From Candidatus Poribacteria bacterium (GTDB lineage Bacteria > Poribacteria > WGA-4E > WGA-3G), in contig JAPOQK010000081.1 in the NCBI GenBank assembly GCA_026710795.1, positions 1-43,114 on the forward strand: a stretch of 43,114 nt of DNA, written 5' to 3'. Shown here one piece after another: positions 8,092-15,658 of the stretch; the first letter of the stretch is position 1, and each line of letters begins with the position of its first letter. A program made the translations under genes and the position numbers. The notes below the pieces were generated by a model. That model ran no database searches, was not told the origin of the DNA, and saw nothing but the letters and a program-made list of their open reading frames with translations.

Positions 8092-8229
8092 AAAGGTTAC
8101 GGTTTTTCTTTTTTTTCACATTCAAAAAAACAGATAAAAACAACCCATAAAACCAGACAGGAACTATAACCAGTGAAAAACACCAAAAGTTACGGTTATG
8201 CAGAAATTAGACATAAAACCGTAACCTTT
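8092..8229. repeat. 15-bp inverted repeat spanning 138 bp
   Basis: AAAGGTTACGGTTTT (8092-8106) is the exact reverse complement of 8215-8229. A third partial copy, AAAGTTACGGTTAT, lies between them near 8186. The centre is A-rich and non-coding. It could be a miniature inverted-repeat element or a structured transcript. Confidence 0.6.
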
Positions 8230-8435
8230 TTATACGGAAGAAAAACCCAATGAAAATACAAAACAAATCATTCACAGCCGAATCTGATATCCTAAGTTCT
8301 GTGTATAGTGTTCCATTGTTATCTCTATGCAAAAAACTTACACACCCTAATACCACCGTTTGTATATAATTATATGAATCATATAGTAATAGTAAACACT
8401 CTCAGGATTTTCCCGTTCCTTTTGATAATTATTAA

Positions 8436-8465
8436 TTGTTTTTTTGATGTAAATTGCTGTATAAT
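8436..8465 (+). promoter_or_regulatory. Possible promoter of the DUF3179 selenoprotein candidate
   Basis: TTGTTT (8436-8441), an 18-bp spacer and TATAAT (8460-8465) lie about 60 bp before the ATG at 8526. The -10 is perfect and the -35 is only partial. Confidence 0.45.
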
Positions 8466-8525
8466 TCTATCCTGTTAAACACAATCGTTACATACTATTG
8501 TAGCTTCACAATCAAGGACAGTATC

Positions 8526-9680
8526 ATGAAAAATTACACCCTCATTCTCACACTATTATTCTCCTTCACACTCTACGCAACTGCCGCAGATTATGACAAC
8601 GACCCTATCAAAACGCTATTAGCCTTTGATGCAATCCCTGCTATCACAAAACCGCAATTCGTTCCTGCTGCTTCAGCAAAATTAGACACTGATGCACCTG
8701 TCATCGGGGTAACATTTAATGACGAAAGTCATGCCTACTCTCTTTATCTCCTAAACGGACACGAAATCGTCAATGATGTTGTCGGTGGCGAGAAAATCGC
8801 AACGACATGGTGACCACTCTGTAAAACGGCTATCGTGTATAGCCGGGAACTTGACGGTAAAACATATACTTTTGGTGTCAGTGGTAAATTATGGCGTGAT
8901 GCACTGTTAATGTACGACCATCAGACGCGATCCCTTTGGTCACATATCACTGGAGAAGCAATTCAGGGACAACTTAAAGGGAAAAAGTTGAAACCACTCA
9001 CTTCTATACCGCAGATTGCATGGAAAACATGGCGAAAGAATTACCCTCAAACAAAGGTGTTGTCTGTGGGTAAACGCGAGAGCATCACACGAGATAATTA
9101 CGCCGACTATCATAAAAGTCAACGCGCTGGTGTGAGTGGTACGAGATACACTGATAAAAGACTATCCAATAAATCCCTTGTTATCGGAGTTCAAGTCCAA
9201 GTAAAAGACGGTGCCGATGGTATAGATGGACATGACGGTGCTGATGGACAGGATGGTGCTGATGGACAGGATGGTGCTGATGGTGGTGTTGTAGAACTGG
9301 GTAGTTCACAACGCAATCCTACACAAAAGCAGTCCCAGGATACTGGAAGCACGTTCTATCGCGCCTATCCACTTACACAATTTACGAAAAACGCTATCAT
9401 CAACGATTCAGTTAAAGGTGTGCCATTGTTAATCTATCACGATAAAGAGTCATTTGCAACCGCTGTTTTTAAACGTATCGTAGACAATAAGGCAGTTGTT
9501 TTTACATCCGTGGTCGGTTATATCGCTCAGGATAATACTGGTACAGAATGGAATCTCATTACAGGTATAGCGACATCGGGTAAGTACAAGGGACAACGTT
9601 TAGAAAGACTATCCGCAGTTAATATCTACTGGTTCGCGTGGGCAAGATTCTATCCAGATACAACAATTTACAGACCGTAA
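8526..9680 (+). CDS. Exported DUF3179 protein with in-frame TGA as probable selenocysteine
   Basis: One continuous frame of 384 codons is broken only by TGA at 8811-8813 (codon 96). Read through, the context is TTW-U-PLC-KTAIVYS, and the TGA falls exactly on the first Cys of the CPLC motif conserved in DUF3179 proteins, giving a UxxC redox-type motif. The flanking family signature is intact on both sides: GHEIVNDVVGG before, TFGVSGK, LLMYD and SLWSHITGEAI after. The second half carries the usual family C-terminus with the WFAWARFYPDT ending. A signal peptide (residues 1-21, cleavage near ATAA) follows an AAGGA site. A hairpin 13 nt after the TGA fits a bacterial SECIS. A collagen-like Gly-Ala-Asp repeat linker lies near residues 230-255. 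The function of DUF3179 is not established; a thiol/selenol redox or metal-binding role is inference. Nonsense mutation is the alternative. Confidence 0.86.
8811..8845 (+). promoter_or_regulatory. TGA codon and SECIS-like hairpin
   Basis: After the TGA (8811-8813) come 13 nt and then a perfect 7-bp stem, CGGCTAT (8827-8833) with ATAGCCG (8839-8845), closing a CGTGT loop (8834-8838). The loop starts 20 nt after the TGA and has G at its second position. Bacterial SECIS elements recognised by SelB are short hairpins about 11 nt after UGA with a G near the start of the apical loop, so position and shape agree. No selA, selB, selC or selD is in the window. Confidence 0.75.
9209..9288 (+). repeat. 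In-gene 18-bp tandem repeat encoding Gly-Ala-Asp-Gly-Gln-Asp
   Basis: Near-identical 18-bp units (GGTGCTGATGGACAGGAT) encode a collagen-like, Asp-rich linker between the two halves of the DUF3179 protein. Such repeats readily change copy number. The Asp density suggests calcium or cation binding, or simply a flexible spacer. Confidence 0.85.
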
Positions 9681-10442
9681 TTAAAAGTCTAATTCAATGA
9701 CTTCTCCTGCCATATCCCGATGCATTGTCGGACGGATTACCAATTCCGGTATGTTGCTCCGTGGTGGTAGTGTGGCAATGAGGAGGATCGCTTCGGAAGT
9801 CTCAGCGACATCTACCATCATTGTGCGTGCATCGTCATCGGGTGGAATTGGTCGATTATCAAGAATAGGTGTTGCAACCTCTCCAGGAATTATCACACTT
9901 GCCTTAATTCCAGTATTCCTTAAATCATTGTTTAGGAACTCCGTGAAGTTTATCACCCCAGATTTTGCTGCACCGTAAGCAAAACCACTAAATGGTCCTG
10001 GTGTAACTGCCGCAAGTGATGAGATATTGATAATCGTTCCAGACTTCGCTTTCAGCATTGCAGGAACAACAGCCTGTGTACAGTAAAACGTCCCGATAAG
10101 GTTTGAGTCAATGACAGAACGCGTCTCCTCTGGTGTTGTGTTGAGGAGTCGTCGATTGTGCGAACTGTGTCCAGCATTGTTTACAAGCACATCAATCCGT
10201 CCAAACTTCTCAAGCACGTCTTTGACCATCTTATGAACCGCATCATAATCAGATACATCAACAGCGTAACTCACTGCTGTTCCATCTACTGCCGCAATCT
10301 CTGATTTTACTGCATCTAACTTCGATTCTGTTCTACCAATAATCACTATGTTAGCACCCTCTTGTGACATTTTTAGGGCAGCATCCCTTCCAATTCCACT
10401 TCCACCACCTGTGATTATACATACTTGGTTTCTTAGTTTCAT
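9681..10442 (-). CDS. Short-chain dehydrogenase/reductase (SDR)
   Basis: Classical SDR of 253 aa, an NAD(P)-dependent oxidoreductase of unknown substrate. The Rossmann glycine motif TGGGSGIG is near residue 11, the NNAG motif near residue 89, the catalytic Ser is in ISSLAA and the catalytic YGAAK follows. An Arg after the second strand (GRTESK) suggests NADP(H). Its ATG overlaps the stop of the upstream dioxygenase gene by four bases, indicating translational coupling and probably a joint pathway. Its stop codon abuts that of the convergent DUF3179 gene with no base between them. Confidence 0.93.
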   Translation of the reverse strand: MKLRNQVCIITGGGSGIGRDAALKMSQEGANIVIIGRTESKLDAVKSEIAAVDGTAVSYAVDVSDYDAVHKMVKDVLEKFGRIDVLVNNAGHSSHNRRLLNTTPEETRSVIDSNLIGTFYCTQAVVPAMLKAKSGTIINISSLAAVTPGPFSGFAYGAAKSGVINFTEFLNNDLRNTGIKASVIIPGEVATPILDNRPIPPDDDARTMMVDVAETSEAILLIATLPPRSNIPELVIRPTMHRDMAGEVIELDF

Positions 10443-11275
10443 TCCTCACCTCCATTCGGTAAAATACGTTTGACAGCCGCTTTTATCTCTTTTGAAAACG
10501 ACTCCAGTTCATACTGTTCTTCTGATATTTTATCACGATGTTCTTCAAACGGATATCCTCCCTTTCCTCCTTCATTGAAATAGACACTCAACTGATACCG
10601 TTGGAATATATTCATACGGGGATAATCTTCTGTCCAGGGACTTGCATCGTGAAGTAAATTCGTTGAAAAGATAGCCACATCGCCTGCATTCATAGGAAGC
10701 GTAATTGAGTTAGGAGGATCATGCTTTACGGGCAATTCCACTGGTGTATGAAATAGTGATTTATGACTACCCGGAACAAGACAAAACCCCGTTCCCGGCG
10801 GCACATCTACCAATGCAACCCACGTCGCAATATGATTACAATAGATATGTTCTCCACTAACTTGATAATCGTTATGTGGATTGCGAAACCCCTGCGGAAA
10901 CTTAAAGCCGCTGTCATCTCGATGAAAACGTTGGGAATAGTAGTGTTTCGTCATCAAAGTGAAGTTGTTATGAAAAAGACGTGGTGCATTCATCATCAAT
11001 CCCGCAACAACGCGCATAATATACGGATTCATTGCAAGGTCTTGAAAAAGTTGATGTCCATATTGTATATGTCCTATATGTGTCTTACAAGGTTCTTGTC
11101 TACCACGGTGCAATGGTGGTGGGATCTCAGATTCATCAATCTTGAGCCAATGTTGCAGCACATTAACCATCTCCTCTATCTCATCCTTTGTAATAACATT
11201 CCGCAGTACAAGAAAACCTTGTAAATCAAAATACCACTTTTCCTCATCAGTTAAAGTGGATTGAATTGTATCCAT
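10439..11275 (-). CDS. Phytanoyl-CoA dioxygenase (PhyH) family protein
   Basis: Fe(II)/2-oxoglutarate-dependent dioxygenase of 278 aa. The double-stranded beta-helix metal ligands are visible as HRDD in QRFHRDDSG (HxD motif), with the distal His in LLHDASPW and the 2-oxoglutarate-binding Arg in YPRMN. The central GTGFCLVPGSHK block is typical of the family. The substrate is unknown; bacterial PhyH proteins hydroxylate diverse small molecules. GGAG lies 7 nt before the ATG. It is upstream of and overlaps the SDR gene, so hydroxylation followed by oxidation of the product is a plausible pair. PhyH proteins are reported as abundant in Poribacteria. Confidence 0.92.
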   Translation of the reverse strand: MDTIQSTLTDEEKWYFDLQGFLVLRNVITKDEIEEMVNVLQHWLKIDESEIPPPLHRGRQEPCKTHIGHIQYGHQLFQDLAMNPYIMRVVAGLMMNAPRLFHNNFTLMTKHYYSQRFHRDDSGFKFPQGFRNPHNDYQVSGEHIYCNHIATWVALVDVPPGTGFCLVPGSHKSLFHTPVELPVKHDPPNSITLPMNAGDVAIFSTNLLHDASPWTEDYPRMNIFQRYQLSVYFNEGGKGGYPFEEHRDKISEEQYELESFSKEIKAAVKRILPNGGEE

Positions 11276-11366
11276 TAATTATCTCCAAGTTCATGTCTAT
11301 ATTGAAGAATAGATTATCAGAATTGCTGGATATTTACAAGGAATGGACGATGAAATCAGGTGTATT

Positions 11367-11414
11367 TATACCAATTCTAATATTTATTGTCCCATTACTG
11401 GATTTAACCATTGT
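11367..11414. repeat. 48-bp dispersed repeat, copy 1
   Basis: A 48-bp block starting TATACCAATTC and ending AACCATTGT matches 42726-42773 at 47 of 48 positions. It lies in the 350-bp gap between the dioxygenase gene and the TrmH gene, which otherwise holds only the adjacent hairpin repeat. Confidence 0.88.
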
Positions 11415-11443
11415 TATTGATTGGAAATTTTTCTTCTGTAGGA

Positions 11444-11494
11444 GCGACCCGGGGAATGCCTTAATGGCATTCATACCGTTGATTTGCCGGTCGC
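11444..11494. repeat. Hairpin repeat with GAATGCC/GGCATTC arms, copy 1
   Basis: GAATGCC-TTAAT-GGCATTC (11454-11472) forms a 7-bp hairpin. It is nested inside an outer GCGACC (11444-11449) / GGTCGC (11489-11494) inverted pair. The inner unit recurs at 42861-42879, and a variant with compensatory changes is at 42889-42906. The following CATACCGTTGATTT is shared too. No gene is seen here. Confidence 0.82.
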
Positions 11495-11626
11495 GACCAG
11501 GAGGTTGCTGCTACAAGTAGTCCTCAGCAAATGGCACTTTATTATTAGAAATGGTATTATGTAAATTCTGAGATTAATTAGACATTATACAGGTAGGTCA
11601 AAGTGTTCATGAATTTCGCAAAGCAC

Positions 11627-12850
11627 TCAATTAAACATTTTCCGTCTATTTAATTCGTAGAGTAACACACCTGCTGCAACACCGACATTTAATGACGACT
11701 GTCCTGCTGCCATTGGGATTCGGATTAATTGATTGCATCGTTGTTGAGTTTCGTCTAATATGCCAGTATTTTCATTTCCAACAACTATAGCAATAGGAGA
11801 TTGATACTGTATATCGTAAAGTTCATTCTCAGCACTTGCTGTTGCCCCTACAACCTGCCATCCAACTTGTTTTAGTTTGTCAATTGAACGGATGGTGTCT
11901 GAAGCATTAAATATGGGAATGCGACCAAATGCTCCCCGTGATGCGCGTATACAGTTTTTGTGGATAGGACTTGCTCCTTCACCGCATATTAATACTGCAG
12001 ATACACCCGCAGCATCGGCTGTCCGTAGTGTCATACCAAGATTATCGGGGTTATTTATATTTTCCGCGATTAGTAGGCTGCAGTTCTTATTAAAATGTAG
12101 ATTAAGATCTCTAGAATCAGTCAGCAGGGGAGGATAACTAAGATACACAGATGCCAGGATTGAAGGTACTGGTCGAGTTGATGTGACAGAACCCATTACT
12201 CCATCATTAACCTGAAAGCAAGATAGGTTTTCTTGCACTACTTGATTTAGGAAGTTCTTCCCATCAGATGTTGAGACAAAGTTTGAAGTATATAGAATCG
12301 CTTCAATTGGTAGTCCATCTGCAAATGCCCTTTCGACTAACATCTCTCCTTCTAAAACATATTGTGCATTGTCAATTTTACCTTTTAAAGAGGATAATTT
12401 TCGAAAATGTGCAGCAATATCATCCTTTCTTTTTGATACAGTTCGATGTTCAGCTTTTGCTTTACTCCCACGTTTGAAACCACGATAATATTCTCCGAGT
12501 TCGGTTTGAACAAATTCCCCTTCAAAGATAGTTTGGATTCTTTCTTCTATCCAACTAACCGTTGGACTAAACATGCCAATGGCTTTCCTTGGAAATGCAA
12601 GCAATAGTTCCCATAAACTCCGTTCATTTGTAGCGTATAGATAAACTCGATAATCTGCGTCTGGTATGTTAGCTGAGGACATAATCATTACACCCTCAAG
12701 TTCTAACCAACCAGATGTTATGACCTTATACTCAGGTTGCCACTTCCCTGTTTTTGTATAGTTTTCATAGGCTTGCTTAAACTGATCTATTTCTTCAGCA
12801 TGTAGGTTCTGTTTTTCAATAAATGCAATCAGCTTATCATGGTTTATCAA
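11627..12850 (-). CDS. TrmH/SpoU-family RNA 2'-O-methyltransferase with N-terminal extension
   Basis: The C-terminal half (about 240-407) is a SpoU (SPOUT, trefoil-knot) methyltransferase: NPDNLGMTLRTADAAG (motif 1), VVGNENTGI (motif 2) and IPMAAGQSSLNVGVAAGVLLYE (motif 3) by pattern. Before it, VLEGEMLVERAF (about 166-177) marks the SpoU substrate-binding domain. The first 150 or so residues are an extra domain I cannot place; most TrmH proteins are about 250-270 aa. It probably 2'-O-methylates a ribose in rRNA or tRNA with S-adenosylmethionine. The start is TTG at 12850 with no clear Shine-Dalgarno. It is the last gene of the long minus-strand block, 23 bp after the UbiA gene. Confidence 0.87.
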   Translation of the reverse strand: MINHDKLIAFIEKQNLHAEEIDQFKQAYENYTKTGKWQPEYKVITSGWLELEGVMIMSSANIPDADYRVYLYATNERSLWELLLAFPRKAIGMFSPTVSWIEERIQTIFEGEFVQTELGEYYRGFKRGSKAKAEHRTVSKRKDDIAAHFRKLSSLKGKIDNAQYVLEGEMLVERAFADGLPIEAILYTSNFVSTSDGKNFLNQVVQENLSCFQVNDGVMGSVTSTRPVPSILASVYLSYPPLLTDSRDLNLHFNKNCSLLIAENINNPDNLGMTLRTADAAGVSAVLICGEGASPIHKNCIRASRGAFGRIPIFNASDTIRSIDKLKQVGWQVVGATASAENELYDIQYQSPIAIVVGNENTGILDETQQRCNQLIRIPMAAGQSSLNVGVAAGVLLYELNRRKMFN

Positions 12851-12873
12851 GGATATAATACAGGCGAATCACT

Positions 12874-13740
12874 TCACCACCCTCCATTAGCATTAAAAAT
12901 AATTCCGATATATATCGCTGCTAACCCGATGAAAATATCCCACTTCATCCAACGTTGGACCAATGCACAACTTGTTTTTGATGCATCTTTCCAAAGACGA
13001 TACCCTAAGACGATTAGCACAATATCTACACCTAATATGATGACTGCCAAATAGTGCCATGTATACCATCCGAATAGATAAGGTATGGGACTGAATATGA
13101 TAACAGATGCCATGAACACCAATGCTACAACAGTTGCAAGCTTAGGATTGAGAATCGCCAATGTGTTGAGATTATTCTTTATATCACCTTCTGTATCCTC
13201 AATGTCTTTGACAATTTCTCTGGCAGTTGTAAAGAGAAATGCAAATATCGCAGGAATGATAGTCCCGTGTACAATCCCGATTGCAACACCTCCAGATATA
13301 AATGTGATACTTGTCAAACTACTAACAACTAAATTTCCAATAAACGGTGTGCGTTTTAACCAGACTGCATAACTCATAAGCAAACAGCATACAAGTATGG
13401 CAATTCCCACAGCGTATAGATTAATTAACACACCAAGACCAATACCAAAGAACATCATAATTAGTGAGAATATAAGAGCGTGAAATCTGTTAATCCGTCC
13501 TGATGGTATGGGTCGCTTCGGTTTATTGATTTTGTCTATGTTGAAATCACAATAATCATTTATTGCATTTCCTGCTGAGAGTAATAGAAGCGCAGCAATA
13601 CTAACATAAATCAGTTTAACATGAGTTATGTTTTCTATTTTATGTCCGCCTGCAAAAATACCGCCCAACCATGCTGAAATGAAGGCGATTATCCCATTTA
13701 ATGGACGTGAAAGTTCAACATACGCTAATAGCGTTTTCAT
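12874..13740 (-). CDS. UbiA-family membrane prenyltransferase
   Basis: Integral membrane prenyltransferase of 288 aa with about eight hydrophobic segments. The first Asp-rich site is NDYCDFNIDKINKPKRPIPSG (shown in part: NDYCDFNID) near residue 60, and the second is DIEDTEGD near residue 180; both bind prenyl-diphosphate through Mg2+. The pattern with KRPIPSG resembles geranylgeranylglycerol-phosphate geranylgeranyltransferase-like members found in many bacteria, rather than ubiquinone or haem O enzymes. The exact acceptor is not known. It lies downstream of lpxD in the envelope cluster. Confidence 0.88.
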   Translation of the reverse strand: MKTLLAYVELSRPLNGIIAFISAWLGGIFAGGHKIENITHVKLIYVSIAALLLLSAGNAINDYCDFNIDKINKPKRPIPSGRINRFHALIFSLIMMFFGIGLGVLINLYAVGIAILVCCLLMSYAVWLKRTPFIGNLVVSSLTSITFISGGVAIGIVHGTIIPAIFAFLFTTAREIVKDIEDTEGDIKNNLNTLAILNPKLATVVALVFMASVIIFSPIPYLFGWYTWHYLAVIILGVDIVLIVLGYRLWKDASKTSCALVQRWMKWDIFIGLAAIYIGIIFNANGGW

Positions 13741-13833
13741 AATTTATTCGACGAATACTTTCAATTGATGAAGATGGATAAAACTTGATGTGGATTATGT
13801 TGGAGAGGGTATATTGGGGTGATTAATTGGTAA

Positions 13834-14889
13834 TTATTGCTTTTCAGAATCTTTAAGTATGGTTTCCAGTTCTTGAACGCGTTTTTGTAGATCTGAAAGT
13901 TCCTGTAGTATTTCAGGTAATTTTCGTGTAGCGGCTTGGTTGCGTAACTCTTGTTTATGGGTTTGGGCAGGAATACCAGAGAGTTGACTTCCAGGTGGCA
14001 TATCTTTGGTGACAGCAGTTTTAGCATATACGACACTATTTTCTCCAATTTTCAGATGTCCAACTATACCAGATTGTCCTGCTATGTTAACACGGTCACC
14101 TATGATTGCACTTCCAGCAATCCCTGATTGAGCTGCAAGACAACAGTCATTCCCAACTACTACATTATGTGCAATTTGAACCAAGTTATCAAGTTTGGCA
14201 CCACTTTTGATGAGTGTTTCAGATAGTGTTGCTCTATCAATAGTGGTATTCGCGCCGATTTCGACATCGTCTTCAATAACTACTGTGCCGATTTGAGGTA
14301 TTTTATATGGTCTTTTGTTATTAGGTTCAGGGGTAAAGCCAAAACCATCGCTCCCTATCACTGCCCCACAGTGTATTATCACTCGATTTCCTATGGTGAC
14401 ATTTTCCCGTATGTTAACATTGGAGTAGATTAAACCACCATCCCCAATTTTGCTACCATCTCCCACATAAACAAGTGGCATGATTACGGTGTTATCCCCT
14501 ATTTCAACGTTATCGCGAATTACACTGTAAGCTTGGATTGTTACGTCTTCACCAATTGTTACGTTTTCTCCGATTATCGCTGTTTTGTGGATACCGGTTT
14601 CTGTCTTTATGTCCGAATTCCAAGAGAATAGTTCTAAAGCTTGGACAAAACCCCAATACGGATCATCAACACAAATAGTTGGTTTACCATTTCCAGATAC
14701 CCCGGGTCCAATAATAATAGCGGATGCTTTGGTTGTGGCAATTGCGCTGAGGTATTTTGTATTTGCCACAAAGGTGATCTGGCTTGGGATTGCCTCATTT
14801 ATTCCCGATATACCGGTAATGTCAATTTCTCCATCTCCGGATAGGTCGCCGCCCAAATGTTTGCAAATATCTTTGAGTTTTATACTCAT
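13834..14889 (-). CDS. lpxD: UDP-3-O-(acyl)glucosamine N-acyltransferase
   Basis: Third step of lipid A synthesis: transfer of a 3-hydroxyacyl chain from ACP to the glucosamine 2-amine. The N-terminal uridine-binding domain (about 1-100) is followed by a left-handed beta-helix of hexapeptide repeats (I-G-E-N-V/T patterns, about 105-310). The likely catalytic His is in VQIAHNVVVG, and IDRATLS precedes it as in LpxD. The protein ends in a short charged coiled coil (KLPEILQELSDLQKRVQELE). Length 351 is normal. It follows bamA and skp, the classical order in diderms, and implies that the organism makes lipopolysaccharide. Confidence 0.95.
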   Translation of the reverse strand: MSIKLKDICKHLGGDLSGDGEIDITGISGINEAIPSQITFVANTKYLSAIATTKASAIIIGPGVSGNGKPTICVDDPYWGFVQALELFSWNSDIKTETGIHKTAIIGENVTIGEDVTIQAYSVIRDNVEIGDNTVIMPLVYVGDGSKIGDGGLIYSNVNIRENVTIGNRVIIHCGAVIGSDGFGFTPEPNNKRPYKIPQIGTVVIEDDVEIGANTTIDRATLSETLIKSGAKLDNLVQIAHNVVVGNDCCLAAQSGIAGSAIIGDRVNIAGQSGIVGHLKIGENSVVYAKTAVTKDMPPGSQLSGIPAQTHKQELRNQAATRKLPEILQELSDLQKRVQELETILKDSEKQ

Positions 14890-14977
14890 AGGTTACCTCA
14901 TATAATCAATCGCAGCGTAACCCAGTACGACATTGTAATGGTCAGTGAATGCCAATACATTTTGAGAACCAGCATAA

Positions 14978-15559
14978 TTACTGTCCATCATTATTTTCCT
15001 TTGGAGGCTCCTCGGCATCTTGTTTCTGTTCGGCAGCATCTCCCTTTTCTGCATCTGCATTAATTAATTTAATGAGTTTTTCAGACATATCGTATTTCTC
15101 ATTCATATAAAATACAGCTTGCTTATCAATAATAAGATCATAATTTTCTTCTTTTCCGATTTTGATTATCAGGTCCTGTAATTCTTTAAAGATAGGTGTC
15201 ATCCATTCTTGGTTCTTTTCCAAAAGTGCTTCTCTACCTTGATTGAACTCTTGTTGGTATTGCTGCTGTAATTGTTGTATTTGGTTTACTAAATCAGCAG
15301 TTTGTGCTTCTTCAACAAATAGTTCTGTTTTCTCTTTTTTCTCTTGTAACGTGCTGATTTGTTCCCCTATATCTGCAAGTTTTTCTTTCCAACGTTTTTC
15401 GGCTGCTTTTAGTTGGCTATCGACTTCAATAGCTTTACTGTAATTTAACAAAACTCGTTGTGTGTCAACCACTCCTATTTTAAAGGCTTCTTGACCAATA
15501 CTGCCGGACAGGACACCGAAGAGCATCAAGGGTAAAATAACAATCAGAAGTTTTTTCAT
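14978..15559 (-). CDS. skp: Periplasmic chaperone OmpH/Skp family
   Basis: Periplasmic holdase that carries unfolded outer-membrane proteins to the Bam complex. The signal peptide starts MKKLLIVILPLMLFG; the mature protein opens with KIGVVDTQRVLLNYSKA (typical OmpH start) and continues in long charged helices rich in Gln and Glu (about 45-150). An unusual acidic/Gln-rich tail ends it. The ATG at 15559 has AAAGGAA upstream; a start eight codons earlier is possible but has no ribosome-binding site. It lies between bamA and lpxD. Confidence 0.92.
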   Translation of the reverse strand: MKKLLIVILPLMLFGVLSGSIGQEAFKIGVVDTQRVLLNYSKAIEVDSQLKAAEKRWKEKLADIGEQISTLQEKKEKTELFVEEAQTADLVNQIQQLQQQYQQEFNQGREALLEKNQEWMTPIFKELQDLIIKIGKEENYDLIIDKQAVFYMNEKYDMSEKLIKLINADAEKGDAAEQKQDAEEPPKENNDGQ

Positions 15560-15658
15560 AATTATTCCTTTTCGTAAATACAAAATAAATATAATCTGTG
15601 TTGTAATATAGTAGAATTATTTATGTCAATGAGAACAGAATGATATAAAAACTATTAA

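Larger units (their letters stand above)
7434..8435. other. About 1 kb repeat-rich non-coding region
   Basis: No credible gene is visible. Open frames at 7471-7848 (minus) and 7874-8137 (plus) translate dispersed repeats and an A-rich tract and lack domain features. The region holds a composite dispersed repeat (about 7687-7850), a palindromic repeat (8006-8037), and a long inverted repeat (8092-8229). A TATAAT at 7859-7864 may be chance. The stretch 7865-8280 is strikingly A-rich on the plus strand. Confidence 0.65.

Noticed and set aside
7874..8137. 87-aa plus-strand open frame after a TATAAT
   Set aside because: It runs through the A-rich tract and a palindromic repeat, and Lys/Asn richness follows from base composition.
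9209..9288. CRISPR array
   Set aside because: The units are contiguous in-frame 18-bp repeats without spacers, inside a coding gene.
8526..9680. Reading the DUF3179 locus as two genes or a pseudogene
   Set aside because: Both halves share one frame, no other stop intervenes, the TGA replaces a conserved Cys and a SECIS-like hairpin follows; the second half has no ribosome-binding site of its own.
10763..11224. 153-aa plus-strand open frame
   Set aside because: It is antisense to the well-supported phytanoyl-CoA dioxygenase gene.
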